Part shown: piece by piece, positions 25,068-34,454 of the stretch
Layout: every line of letters begins with the position of its first letter
How positions within the stretch are numbered: the first letter of the stretch is position 1
From: Candidatus Rifleibacteriota bacterium
Lineage (GTDB): Bacteria > Muiribacteriota > Ozemobacteria > Ozemobacterales > Ozemobacteraceae
Reading direction: 5' to 3'
Assembly (NCBI GenBank): GCA_018818125.1
Contig: JAHISQ010000141.1
Location: 1 to 62,430 of the forward strand
DNA: 62,430 nucleotides
Notes under the pieces: model-generated
Seen by the model: the letters and a program-made list of their open reading frames with translations, nothing else
The model's database searches: none
Told to the model about the DNA's origin: nothing
Made by a program: the position numbers and the translations under genes

Positions 25068-27938
25068 TTGGAGAGACGCCAACATAAATTAGCCACTTTT
25101 TCGCTTATTTATGGGCTGCTGGTTGTCACTCCGCTATTTTTCTCGCTGCTGCTGTGCCTGCATGTCCTGGATCATCTCAAACAGACCAGGCTGGAGGAAA
25201 TCTCTGAAAACATAGAAATCCGGGCGTCTTCTCTGATCAGCCAACTCGACGCTGAGTATATCTTTCTGCCGCATTTTCGTGAGTTAGTCGATAAAATTTT
25301 GGCTCTACCACAGTTTGACGAAAGTCAAATCGTAAAGCTGGCAGAACATGCATTTTCACGAGCCTCCCAACGTTTTTTTGTCTATGTTTTTGACGCAAAC
25401 GGCAAGATGCTTAGCACTGGTCTGGCACCAGAGAACACCGAAGCCGGAATCGACTATATATGGCGTTTTGCGCACGATAACACATATGAAGGTGAGTTCA
25501 GAGATCGGCGAGGAGACCTGGAAGTTCTGGTTGGCCGGTTTTTTCACCCGCGAAAGGTCAAAAACAGCAACGATATCTGTCACCCGATAGTTAACTATGG
25601 AAAGTCCGGCCTTATATACCACAGAAAAAGGCTGGCAAACAGTAAAGATAAAAGCGGTGTAGTGATTTTTCTCGATCTGCAGATAGAATTCGAGCGCCTT
25701 TTGGCTGAAAAAACGACTCAATCATCCAGCTCTGAACTTCCAGTATTTTTCGTGCGGGCCAATAAAAGTGTTTTCGCTGGCCCAGGCTTGGAAAGCAACA
25801 AAGCGGCAGCAATTCAGCAACTCAGTGAAGAGAAAAGCAGAATTGTTCACGAAGGTCGCCTATGGCGACATTTTAACTTTCGCAATTTTAACCTGTTTTT
25901 TGGTCAACAGCTTGGTCTTGATTTCTATCAAGAACTACAGCTCTTAGCCAAGGCACTCACCTTTTTTCTGATGCTGGTTGGCTTTGCAATTTTGTGGCGT
26001 AATCTACAAACCGATGACAGCATGCATGTTTCGATACGTTATAAACTTGTCGTAATTTTTCTTTTTGCTGTTTATCTGCCGGTTCTCGGCCTTTTCATGC
26101 TCAGCTACAATGGTCTGAAAGACCGGCGAACTGTTCTCGAGAATGATGCACGCAAAGGCATGCAGGACGTTCTCTATCAGATAGACTCTGAGTTTGCAAA
26201 CAAGGAAGAAGAAATTTTTGCCAATTTTGAGCGACTCTACAACGATAGATCCTGGCACAGTCAGTTGAATGACAACTGGGAACATAACGATATTCTTTTG
26301 AGAAAACACGCCGGAGTGCCTGAAAGTGGTGAGAATTTTTTCAACCACCTCGACATCCGCAACCTGCAGTTGAAACAACTTTTCACCACAGCCCGAGGTA
26401 GTTCCAATGACAGAATTAAAGACATAAACCGTATTATATCGCTGATCAGCCTCGAAAAGTTTATGCCACAGGAGTTTGCCAAAAAGCACAGCAAGCTGCG
26501 CCAGTCAGACTTCATACTCAAAAATATGATGGAAAATCCGATACTTGGCTTCAGCAGTTTTTTTGAGCAGCCAGGCCGGCTTGTTGAAATGGAATTCGAG
26601 GGTTCCAGCTTTTACTGGTATTGGAATTTTTACCCTGAGGCAGACGACAGCGTTGCTTATATGTCTGCTAATACTCGAGTAAACTTCAATGTCGAAAATT
26701 ATCTCAATTCAGTATTAAAAAGACGCCGAGCCTTTGGCAACACGACTCTGATCTTAACCGCTTATTTTCCGGCACAGCAAAACTGGACACCAGAAACAGC
26801 CAGAAACGAGCCTGATCTGCTAAAGCTGATTAAAATAACTGAAATGAGCGAAACCCTTGAAACTGCGCGAATAAATTATCAGAATGATAAATTCCTCGCC
26901 ACCTGCCTGGCCGGCATCAAGCTCAAGGGTGCGATTATCACGTGTCTGTTTCCCCAATCGCAAATTGACGATCAGATAAGCAACCTACGCAACCAGATAT
27001 ATCAGGGCATGGCGTTGATACTGGTGGTATCAGTTCTCACCGGACTGCTTCTGTCAAAAAACTTTCTGCAGCCGATAGCCGAGCTCAACTTGGGTATGAA
27101 AGCGCTAAGACAGCGCAACACAGAATTCCGCATTGAGATCGACAGCAAAGACGAGCTGGGAGAACTTGGTAAAACCTTCAACCAGATGATGGTCGATGTT
27201 CAGGAGATGTTGCTGGCTGGAGCTGTGCAACGGTGTCTTATTCCAGACAGCTTTCCTGAAATTGAGGGATATGACTGCGTTATCTACAACAAGATGGCAA
27301 CCGACGTGGGCGGTGACTATGCCGATGTGTTTCCCCTTTCAGACAATCGCTATCTGATCGTGCTTGGTGACGTTACCGGGCATGGCGTAAGCTCTTCGAT
27401 TCTCACCGCGATGGTCAAAGCACAGGTCTTCAGATTCGCCGGCAAAAACCGTGATTTACCCGACATTTTGAAGAGTCTGAGCGAAATGATTTATGAGCTG
27501 ATGAACTATCGCAAGCTTATGACCTTTTGCGCGCTTATACTCGACACCAGAGATAACACTTGCCTGTTTGCCAACGCCGGACATCCCTTTCCGGTCTGGT
27601 GCGGCCGTAACGGGCAAATCAAAGAACTTGACCAGGCAGCACTACCCCTGGGAGTTTCGCCGCGCCGCAGCAACTACAACACAGTAGATGGAATTTTCAG
27701 TCCGGGCGATCTGATGTTGCTCTATACCGATGGCATAGCAGAAGGAGCTGGTCCCGATGGCAAGGAATTCGGTTTTGACCGGGTCAAACAAATTATTATC
27801 GAAAACCGTGAACGCACCAGCGAAGAAGTAAAAAACCAGCTGCTAAAAGAGTTCTGGCAACACTATCAACGTGAAGAGCTCGACGACGACCTTACTTTTG
27901 TAATCATCAGACGGCGCCTGCAGCAGAATCGCGCTTGA
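25068..27938 (+). CDS. membrane receptor with SpoIIE-type (PP2C) phosphatase output, 956 aa
   Basis: TTG start at 25068 with GAGAGG upstream. Spans at about 8-30, 294-315, 324-350 and 643-665 leave two extracytoplasmic regions. A HAMP linker (about 667-720) leads to a SpoIIE phosphatase domain (about 735-950) with intact metal-site motifs VGGDY, GDVTGHG, YTDGIAEG and DDDLTF. Such enzymes dephosphorylate anti-sigma-factor antagonists or other phosphoserine proteins, thereby controlling alternative sigma factors or envelope programmes. The scaffold matches the GGDEF receptor at 4493 and the paralogue at 27907. The 3' end overlaps that paralogue tail to tail by 32 bases. No partner anti-sigma or STAS gene is in the window. 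Confidence 0.88.
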   Translation: MERRQHKLATFSLIYGLLVVTPLFFSLLLCLHVLDHLKQTRLEEISENIEIRASSLISQLDAEYIFLPHFRELVDKILALPQFDESQIVKLAEHAFSRASQRFFVYVFDANGKMLSTGLAPENTEAGIDYIWRFAHDNTYEGEFRDRRGDLEVLVGRFFHPRKVKNSNDICHPIVNYGKSGLIYHRKRLANSKDKSGVVIFLDLQIEFERLLAEKTTQSSSSELPVFFVRANKSVFAGPGLESNKAAAIQQLSEEKSRIVHEGRLWRHFNFRNFNLFFGQQLGLDFYQELQLLAKALTFFLMLVGFAILWRNLQTDDSMHVSIRYKLVVIFLFAVYLPVLGLFMLSYNGLKDRRTVLENDARKGMQDVLYQIDSEFANKEEEIFANFERLYNDRSWHSQLNDNWEHNDILLRKHAGVPESGENFFNHLDIRNLQLKQLFTTARGSSNDRIKDINRIISLISLEKFMPQEFAKKHSKLRQSDFILKNMMENPILGFSSFFEQPGRLVEMEFEGSSFYWYWNFYPEADDSVAYMSANTRVNFNVENYLNSVLKRRRAFGNTTLILTAYFPAQQNWTPETARNEPDLLKLIKITEMSETLETARINYQNDKFLATCLAGIKLKGAIITCLFPQSQIDDQISNLRNQIYQGMALILVVSVLTGLLLSKNFLQPIAELNLGMKALRQRNTEFRIEIDSKDELGELGKTFNQMMVDVQEMLLAGAVQRCLIPDSFPEIEGYDCVIYNKMATDVGGDYADVFPLSDNRYLIVLGDVTGHGVSSSILTAMVKAQVFRFAGKNRDLPDILKSLSEMIYELMNYRKLMTFCALILDTRDNTCLFANAGHPFPVWCGRNGQIKELDQAALPLGVSPRRSNYNTVDGIFSPGDLMLLYTDGIAEGAGPDGKEFGFDRVKQIIIENRERTSEEVKNQLLKEFWQHYQREELDDDLTFVIIRRRLQQNRA

Positions 27939-30777
27939 GAACGACAATCGTCAGGTCGTCGTCCGGCTCGGCATTCCCCAGCCAGGCATCATATTCGGAC
28001 ACAAGAGCTTTTGCAACCAGCTCGGCACTGGGCGCCTGATGTTGCGCTAGAGACTCCTTGAGGCGGTCGTAGCCATACATCTCATCCTGACTGTTTGTTA
28101 CCTCAATCAGACCATCCGTGTAAAAGACTACGCATTCACCCGACTCAATCGAGAACTCATGAATTTCCATGCCGCGCAGACGGAAAAAAGCACCAACCGG
28201 AAGATGAATGTCCTGCAAATCTTCGCAACTGCCATCACCAGCGACTTTTATTGGAAAGTTGTGACCGGCATTAATAAAAGAACCGCGCCCGGTCGACATC
28301 TCGATTATTGCAGCAAAAACAGTGATCATTTTTCTGACCGGCGGAACGTGGAAATAGGTGTAAATGGCACTGTTGAGATCTTCAAATATTTCAACAAGCC
28401 CGCAATCCTCTTTTAATCCCTGATAAACAAGCGCCTTTGCCATGGCCATAACTAGAGCAGAACCGACACCGTGACCAGTAACATCACCGATCACCACACA
28501 AACCCTGTCTCTATCAAGAACTCGAACATCGAAGTAATCACCGCCAACAGCCAAAGCCATGCGATTGGCAAAGCTGATCTGATACCCTTTCAATTGCGGC
28601 GGCTCTGAAGGAAGTAGCGATTCCTGAACATCCTTAGCAAGCTGCATTTCTTTAAGATCTGCGATCATCTGATTAAAGTTAAGCGCCAGATCCCCAAATT
28701 CGTCTTTCTGATAGACCACTATTCTGAAATCCGGATCGTGGGCTTTGATGGCGTTAACCCCTTCACCCAGTCTGGCAATCGGTAAAAGGAATACGTCGGA
28801 GAGCAGCCAGCCTGCGGTCAGAGCCAATAGAAGAAACAAAAAAATCCCGGCGCGAATAAAGCGGCTCTGCCGCGCGATATCATGCTCAACAAGACTTAAG
28901 GGGTAAAAAGCGAAGAGACAATAGTCTTTGACAAACCTGCCTTGCTGACCGGTTACCAGATATTCTTCACCGCCAATTCTGACCCTGGTGTCGATAGGCT
29001 TATTGCTGAACTGGGTCAGACTGACAAAATTTTTCATCTTGCTGCCGCTTTTTAGGCGTGCGGGCAGCCACGATTCAGTTTGATTATAGTTGGCTGCAAG
29101 AATGTACGGCGCCGTCGCCCGGCTGTGACTGACTTCTACCATTCGTTGGCCAACCAGTTGCTTCAACAGACGTGAAGCAGATTGAACAATGTAAATGTAA
29201 AGCGGCTTTTCGCTTCCGGCACCAGACAATTCCCAGAAAATGAACAGTGGGATCGGTCCGAAGTCCATTTTATGAACTTCGTGAGGTCTGACGAAAAAGA
29301 AGTTCAAACCAGCTTCCGGGCTTCTGATTACCATATCAAGAATCGGATCGACAGCGTCGGCGAGCGACGTACCGAGCGCGTTATCGATGCAGTAACGCGA
29401 AAAGGCATCAGAAACCTCGCGCATTCCTTCAAAAAACAGCTCGTTCTGCTGAAAAAACAACATTTCAGCTTTGCTGGCATCGCGCAGTTCGATACTTATC
29501 AGCTCATTGGCCTCAATTTTGGCGAGAATATCAGCCTTAAGGCTGTCATCTGCCCCAGCTGCCAGCCTGCTGCTCAAGTCAGAAAAGTCATCGATAAAGT
29601 TTGCTCCGGCATTTTTGAATGATTCATCCATGCTGAAAAGAAGCTGGCGACTATGATTGGCAACCGTTGCCAGCAACGTTTGCTCTCTGTCATCGAGATA
29701 GCGGTAGCCAAGATAAGCAAACCCCATAATTGGCATCATCACTGCCATAAAGAAGAGTGCCAGCAGCTTTATGCGCAGCGAAAGATAAAACCGCCCATGC
29801 TGGATCGACCAGAAGTATAGAACAAAGGCCAATATCGCGAGCAAAATCAATCCCACATGCATCTGCACCTGTAGATGACCAAAGCTTGCGGCAGCTGTTT
29901 TAGCAGCTGCAAACAGCCAGTAACCCTCTATCTTTCTGCCGGCCCAGATCATTTCTGATTCGTCAAAAACAGCACTCTGGCCTAGAAGCACCACGCGTCG
30001 ATAAATACTGCCAGCCTCTTTGCTGGCCAGGCGTCGATGCCCGAAAGGTTTGATTTCATCTTCAGTTCGACTGAAAAAACCTGCCTCAAGATGCCCAAGA
30101 TTTCGCTTGCCAACCTGGCTAAGCCGAAAATCTGTTGATGGAATTTCCCAGAAGACCAAAAGTATTCCGTGCGCTGGATTTTCAGGATCGTTTGTCCAGT
30201 AAATCATACCAGAACGATGCCGGGCCATTATTGGCAGGCTGCTGTCGCGGCCTTCGATAAGTTTTGAGACTCTGAACTCTTCACCGACAAATGCTTTAAG
30301 TTGCTTTTTTATCTTTAAAAACAAACGGTTCTGTTCGGTAGGAGTTCCACGCAACAGCTCCCAGAGGCGAGACGCAATATATCGTGAACGCAGGGGTATC
30401 GAAGACGGAGTCACCAGAGCACCCGATTCGTCAAAAGCATACATATCGAATTCTACGGGCAGAAACCGCTGCAACGCCGAACAGTATTTGTCAAAGGCAG
30501 TCCGATCGGCTTTGCGTTGCCTGAGTTTATGCCAGGCACCTCGCCCTATTTTACGTAAAAAAGTGCCCGCAGCCGCTTCATACTGCCCCTGAATCAGATT
30601 TTTATCCAGCTCGCCAGACACCCTGTCGATATGTTTTGCCCGTTCGTTGGCAATCGTCTGATACCCAAGATAACCGGCAATGAGCAGGGGCAGAACAACA
30701 AAAAGGCCAAGCGGTGCAGAGTGTCTGAAAAATCTGCGCCACAAAGATTCGACAGGATCTTTGTCATTCTTTTCCAT
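27907..30777 (-). CDS. membrane receptor with SpoIIE-type (PP2C) phosphatase output, 956 aa (paralogue)
   Basis: Same layout as the gene at 25068: a first span (about 20-40), two close spans near residues 305-360, a span near 650 and HAMP, then SpoIIE with VGGDYFDV, GDVTGHG, FYTDGLIE and DDDLTIV, so catalysis looks intact. The protein has exactly the same length (956 aa) as its neighbour but the sequences are well diverged, so the duplication is old. It is convergent with that gene with overlapping 3' ends. The overlap means that each mRNA end is antisense to the other. The input ligands probably differ, since the external regions are the least similar. Confidence 0.88.
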   Translation of the reverse strand: MEKNDKDPVESLWRRFFRHSAPLGLFVVLPLLIAGYLGYQTIANERAKHIDRVSGELDKNLIQGQYEAAAGTFLRKIGRGAWHKLRQRKADRTAFDKYCSALQRFLPVEFDMYAFDESGALVTPSSIPLRSRYIASRLWELLRGTPTEQNRLFLKIKKQLKAFVGEEFRVSKLIEGRDSSLPIMARHRSGMIYWTNDPENPAHGILLVFWEIPSTDFRLSQVGKRNLGHLEAGFFSRTEDEIKPFGHRRLASKEAGSIYRRVVLLGQSAVFDESEMIWAGRKIEGYWLFAAAKTAAASFGHLQVQMHVGLILLAILAFVLYFWSIQHGRFYLSLRIKLLALFFMAVMMPIMGFAYLGYRYLDDREQTLLATVANHSRQLLFSMDESFKNAGANFIDDFSDLSSRLAAGADDSLKADILAKIEANELISIELRDASKAEMLFFQQNELFFEGMREVSDAFSRYCIDNALGTSLADAVDPILDMVIRSPEAGLNFFFVRPHEVHKMDFGPIPLFIFWELSGAGSEKPLYIYIVQSASRLLKQLVGQRMVEVSHSRATAPYILAANYNQTESWLPARLKSGSKMKNFVSLTQFSNKPIDTRVRIGGEEYLVTGQQGRFVKDYCLFAFYPLSLVEHDIARQSRFIRAGIFLFLLLALTAGWLLSDVFLLPIARLGEGVNAIKAHDPDFRIVVYQKDEFGDLALNFNQMIADLKEMQLAKDVQESLLPSEPPQLKGYQISFANRMALAVGGDYFDVRVLDRDRVCVVIGDVTGHGVGSALVMAMAKALVYQGLKEDCGLVEIFEDLNSAIYTYFHVPPVRKMITVFAAIIEMSTGRGSFINAGHNFPIKVAGDGSCEDLQDIHLPVGAFFRLRGMEIHEFSIESGECVVFYTDGLIEVTNSQDEMYGYDRLKESLAQHQAPSAELVAKALVSEYDAWLGNAEPDDDLTIVVLKRDSAAGAV

Positions 30778-30918
30778 TGTTGCATCGCCTCAGAGGGTCG
30801 TGTATCATCCCCATACAACATACCACTTTATCAGTAAAAGGAAAATCAGCCGGTCTATATTGCGTAACTCACAGGTGACAGCAATAGTTATGCTCCATGC
30901 CAGCCATTACAGTGACAA

Positions 30919-31926
30919 ATGCAAATACTAACCAACTTTATGCGCGGCTTTGCTATAGGTATAGCCAATATCATTCCCGGCGTCAGCGGCGGCACAGTCG
31001 CACTTATGCTTGGAATCTACCAGCGACTGCTTGATGCAATAAGCGCACTTGGCCTGGAGTCCCTGAAAGCATTAGTCAGCGGTCGCGAAGCGATCAAAAC
31101 CGAGCTGCAGCGCGTAGACGCTGCATTTCTTGGTGCTCTTGCAGCAGGAGCCGGTGTAGCCATTGTTGCTTCGGCACGTCTCATGGGCTATTTGCTGGAA
31201 ACTCATCACGACCCGACCTACGGCCTTTTCTTTGGACTGGTTCTGGCATCATTGGTTGTTCCCTGGCGACTGATAAAACACTTCTCAGCCACGAGTCTTG
31301 TCTTTTGCCTGGTTGCCATTGCGCTGGTGGTTGGACTGACCCTTGCCATGAGCGGAGAAGACCGTCTGCAGGCTGCTCAAAAAAAAGCCCTGATAAAAAG
31401 TAATGTTTCGACAACCTCGCCAATATCGAACAATCTGGCTCGCCAAACTACTGTTGCAACCGACTCTGGCAACATGTTGTTATTTTTTGCATCTGGCATT
31501 CTGGCAATTTGCGCCATGATTTTGCCGGGCATCAGCGGCTCATTCATGCTGCTGCTGGTTGGCGTTTATTTTGATATTCTTGTCTGCATAAACGAGCGCC
31601 AGCTCATGCTGCTCGCCATATTTGCTGCGGGAGCCGCAGTCGGCCTTCTCATTTTCACCAGATTTCTCAAATATCTTCTGCAGCGCTATGGCGATGCCAC
31701 CATGTCGTTTCTATTCGGGCTGGTGATCGGTTCTCTATATGCAATCTGGCCGTTCAAAAGTTATGGAATGGTTGCTGGCCGGCGCGTCGACATTGCTAAC
31801 ATAATACCTGACTCGTTCACAGCCAACGAGGGCCTGACCCTTCTCACCATCCTGCTTGGTATTATTGTCGTCATCGTCTTTATGATGATCGAAGGCCGTC
31901 AGAAACGCCCCAAAGAACAAGCCTGA
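30919..31926 (+). CDS. DUF368 / PopT-type polyprenyl-phosphate transporter
   Basis: The 335-residue multi-span protein begins with GFAIGIANIIPGVSGGTVALMLG and repeats a similar motif near 185 (ICAMILPGISGSFMLLLVG), the paired signature of DUF368 (PopT) proteins. These move undecaprenyl phosphate, the lipid carrier for wall and surface polymers, back across the cytoplasmic membrane. About eight spans are visible. The ATG at 30919 has no strong ribosome-binding site; a second ATG at 30940 would still precede the motif. It is divergent from the phosphatase at 27907 with 141 bases between starts. Confidence 0.88.
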   Translation: MQILTNFMRGFAIGIANIIPGVSGGTVALMLGIYQRLLDAISALGLESLKALVSGREAIKTELQRVDAAFLGALAAGAGVAIVASARLMGYLLETHHDPTYGLFFGLVLASLVVPWRLIKHFSATSLVFCLVAIALVVGLTLAMSGEDRLQAAQKKALIKSNVSTTSPISNNLARQTTVATDSGNMLLFFASGILAICAMILPGISGSFMLLLVGVYFDILVCINERQLMLLAIFAAGAAVGLLIFTRFLKYLLQRYGDATMSFLFGLVIGSLYAIWPFKSYGMVAGRRVDIANIIPDSFTANEGLTLLTILLGIIVVIVFMMIEGRQKRPKEQA

Positions 31927-31946
31927 CCACAAAACTACCACGGACC

Positions 31947-33602
31947 TTATTTTTGTGCCAGCCAGATGTTTCGATACTGCATCAGAGCCTCGCCCATCGG
32001 CCCGAGATTAAGACCCCGAACCTCAGGTTGTCGCAACAACTGCGCTGAATAAAAATGTAGAAAAAACCAGGGTGCTTCTTCTACAATCAGCTCCTCAGCC
32101 TTATGATAAATGGGGATACGTTTTTCCATGTCTGTTTCGAATCTGGCCTGATCCAGGAGTTCATCTAGCTCAGCGCTTTCCATGTGTGAATAATTGTATC
32201 CGGCACCAATGTTCGAAGAATGAAAAAGCGTATACAAAAAGCTGTCAGGATCGGGGTAGTCTACGGTCCAACCCATTCTGAAAAAGCCAACATTACCCTC
32301 TTCTACTGTTTTAAGATGGTCGCCGAACTCAAGTTCTCTAACAACGCATTTTATACCGATATCGCGCAGGTTGGCCAGCACGAACTCGGCAGTACGCGAG
32401 TGAATGGCATCGCGGTTGTATTGCAGAACAATCTCAGGGAAGCCCTTGCCATCGGGATAACCAGCCTGAGCAAGCAATTCTCTGGCTTTCACCAGATTGT
32501 ATGAATAGCCAGCCAAAGCATCGTTATGCCCAGGGATACCTGGGGGCAGAACTCCGTTGGCAACAATAGCCCGGTCATTTAAAACCAATCGCACGATGGT
32601 TTCGCGATCCAATGCATAATTGAGGGCCTGGCGCACCAGTCGGTTGTCGAAAGGTGGTTGTTTCAGGTTAAGGCCCAGATAATTCGAGCCCCACAGGCTC
32701 GATTCGATGAGTCGCCCAGCCCGAAGCGGATCCTGTTTTACGTTGCGATATTGCGAATCAGGCACATCAACATGGCTGAGCCGGCCCTCGTTAAAGGCAG
32801 CGAAGCGTTCGATTTCGTCCCTGATAACAGGGAACTCAAGTCGATCAAGCCACGGTCGCCCCCTGAAATAGTCTTCGTTGGCTTCAAGCACTATGGTTTC
32901 GCCCTCCCGGCCCATCCATTTAAAGGCTCCAGTGCCGACTGGTGTCGCAGCAAGACCACCGGGCTGCCCTTCGGCATCTTCGTGCGGAACTACAAATGCG
33001 TTGCACATTGCCAGCAGTGATACGAAAGGCGCAAAAGGCTTTTCCAGTTCGAATTCGATTGTATAGGAACCAACAACTCGGATACCGGATATTTCGGCGG
33101 CATTGCCGGCGCTAAAATCACGTGACCCTTTGATCACCCAGAAAAGTGCAGCCTGTGAGTCTTCCTGTGGTTTAAGCAGGCGATTAAATGAATAGAGAAC
33201 ATCATACGCATTGAGCAGACGACCGCCGTTGAGAGATGGCTGACCCGCCACCATTTTGTGAAATCTGATGTCTTCACGCAAATTGAAGGTGTAGGTCAGT
33301 TTATCCTCGCTGATTGTCCAGTCTTTGGCAATTACTGGCTGCAAACATGCCTGTTCGTCAAACTCCAGTAAACCATCATAGATTTGCCGACAAACTTCGT
33401 GCGAATTCGAATCTTTAATCAGCGCCGGATCCATTACAATAAATGCATCACCAAAGGCCCGTCGGTAGATGCCGCCCACAATGGGGGCATCAGATGCCAC
33501 CGGAACAGCCACGTCAATCTTATCACAACAGCCACCCAACAGGGTAAGCAGCATCAACAGCATTACCGGAGCGAGAGTTTTTCGGCTAAAAGGGTACATC
33601 AT
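31947..33602 (-). CDS. peptide/nickel-type ABC transporter receptor lipoprotein (family 5)
   Basis: The start at 33602 (ATG-ATG) follows GAGAGG. The 551-residue product has a lipoprotein signal with LTLLGGC (lipobox, Cys about 26). The body follows the SBP family 5 pattern: AFGDAFIVMDPALI, YTFNLREDIRFH, TGAFKWMGREGE, LGLNLKQPPFDNRLVRQALNYA and PDSFLYTLFHSSN. Such receptors bind peptides, nickel or other small compounds. The transporter subunits are not next to it. It is a standalone gene, convergent to popT with 20 bases between stops. Confidence 0.9.
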   Translation of the reverse strand: MMYPFSRKTLAPVMLLMLLTLLGGCCDKIDVAVPVASDAPIVGGIYRRAFGDAFIVMDPALIKDSNSHEVCRQIYDGLLEFDEQACLQPVIAKDWTISEDKLTYTFNLREDIRFHKMVAGQPSLNGGRLLNAYDVLYSFNRLLKPQEDSQAALFWVIKGSRDFSAGNAAEISGIRVVGSYTIEFELEKPFAPFVSLLAMCNAFVVPHEDAEGQPGGLAATPVGTGAFKWMGREGETIVLEANEDYFRGRPWLDRLEFPVIRDEIERFAAFNEGRLSHVDVPDSQYRNVKQDPLRAGRLIESSLWGSNYLGLNLKQPPFDNRLVRQALNYALDRETIVRLVLNDRAIVANGVLPPGIPGHNDALAGYSYNLVKARELLAQAGYPDGKGFPEIVLQYNRDAIHSRTAEFVLANLRDIGIKCVVRELEFGDHLKTVEEGNVGFFRMGWTVDYPDPDSFLYTLFHSSNIGAGYNYSHMESAELDELLDQARFETDMEKRIPIYHKAEELIVEEAPWFFLHFYSAQLLRQPEVRGLNLGPMGEALMQYRNIWLAQK

Positions 33603-33840
33603 CGAACCTCTCAATAAAGATTTTACATAATACCACCCACACATAAATTATGGTAGTACACTCAAGTCGAGATAACAATTCCTGGTAAGAACCAGGTTCG
33701 CTGAAGCTGAAGACAAATACACGGAGAAAAACTTAACATAAAACCGACTCAGAGTTCCTTTTTGTTATCGAAAACAAAACAAGATAAAGCAGTAAAAAAT
33801 AATTCAGATTACTGCTCAGGCAATGAATGTCAGTATTAAC

Positions 33841-33869
33841 TTGATTTCGTGTGATTAACATGCTAGAAT
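33841..33869 (+). promoter_or_regulatory. sigma-70-type promoter of the rimP-nusA-infB operon
   Basis: TTGATT at 33841-33846 and TAGAAT at 33864-33869 are separated by 17 bases, close to the consensus. The region from 33603 to 33956 holds no gene; it contains this promoter and the leader hairpin. Confidence 0.6.
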
Positions 33870-33903
33870 TTGCGTTCAACATGCTTTATCGGGAAAAACA
33901 AAG

Positions 33904-33934
33904 AAAGCCGCTGTGATGCGGTTTTTGTTGTTTT
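33904..33934 (+). promoter_or_regulatory. intrinsic-terminator-like leader hairpin before rimP
   Basis: Stem AAAGCCGC/GCGGTTTT (33904-33911 with 33918-33925, one G-T pair) and 6-base loop, followed by a T-rich stretch. It lies between the promoter and the ribosome-binding site of rimP, which is where the E. coli nus operon is autoregulated. Attenuation is plausible but not proven. Confidence 0.5.
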
Positions 33935-33956
33935 CCAGATCGGAAAGGAGAAGAAT

Positions 33957-34439
33957 ATGAGCGAATCGGTTGATAAAATTAAAGCTGACGTAAAAGCCTT
34001 CGTAGCGAATTCTTTTCCTTACGAAATTTTCGACATAACTTACAAGCCGGTTCATGGTCACATGGTGCTCGAAGTAACCATAGACACCCCGGATGGTGTA
34101 ACCGTCGAAGACTGCGAGAAAGTCTCGCGAGGACTCAGCGACTACCTTGACGAAGTCGATTTGATTCACCAGGCTTTCACTCTCGAAGTATCTTCTCCTG
34201 GAGTTGAAAGGGTCTTCAGACGTCAGGTCGATTATGAGAGGCATGTTGGGAGACTGGTTCGCTGGACGCTGTTCGATGAGAGCACAGGTCGCAAAGAAGC
34301 ATTTCAGGCGCGACTGCAGGAGTTTTCACCAGACAGAATCGTGGTTAGATCGGAAAAAGGCCTCCGCGAGTTCCCGCTAACATCGGTCAAGGAAGCAAAG
34401 GCGATTCTGGAGTTTCCACCAAGGATGCAGCGAGGATAA
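33957..34439 (+). CDS. rimP: ribosome maturation factor RimP
   Basis: The start at 33957 has AAAGGAG upstream. The 160-residue protein contains EVTIDTPDGVTVEDCEKVSR and LEVSSPGVERVFR, the two RimP signatures. It helps 30S subunit assembly. First gene of the rimP-nusA-infB-ylxP-rbfA-nrnA-truB-ribF operon, 15 bases before nusA. Confidence 0.96.
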   Translation: MSESVDKIKADVKAFVANSFPYEIFDITYKPVHGHMVLEVTIDTPDGVTVEDCEKVSRGLSDYLDEVDLIHQAFTLEVSSPGVERVFRRQVDYERHVGRLVRWTLFDESTGRKEAFQARLQEFSPDRIVVRSEKGLREFPLTSVKEAKAILEFPPRMQRG

Positions 34440-34454
34440 TGAGAGGGATTAAAA

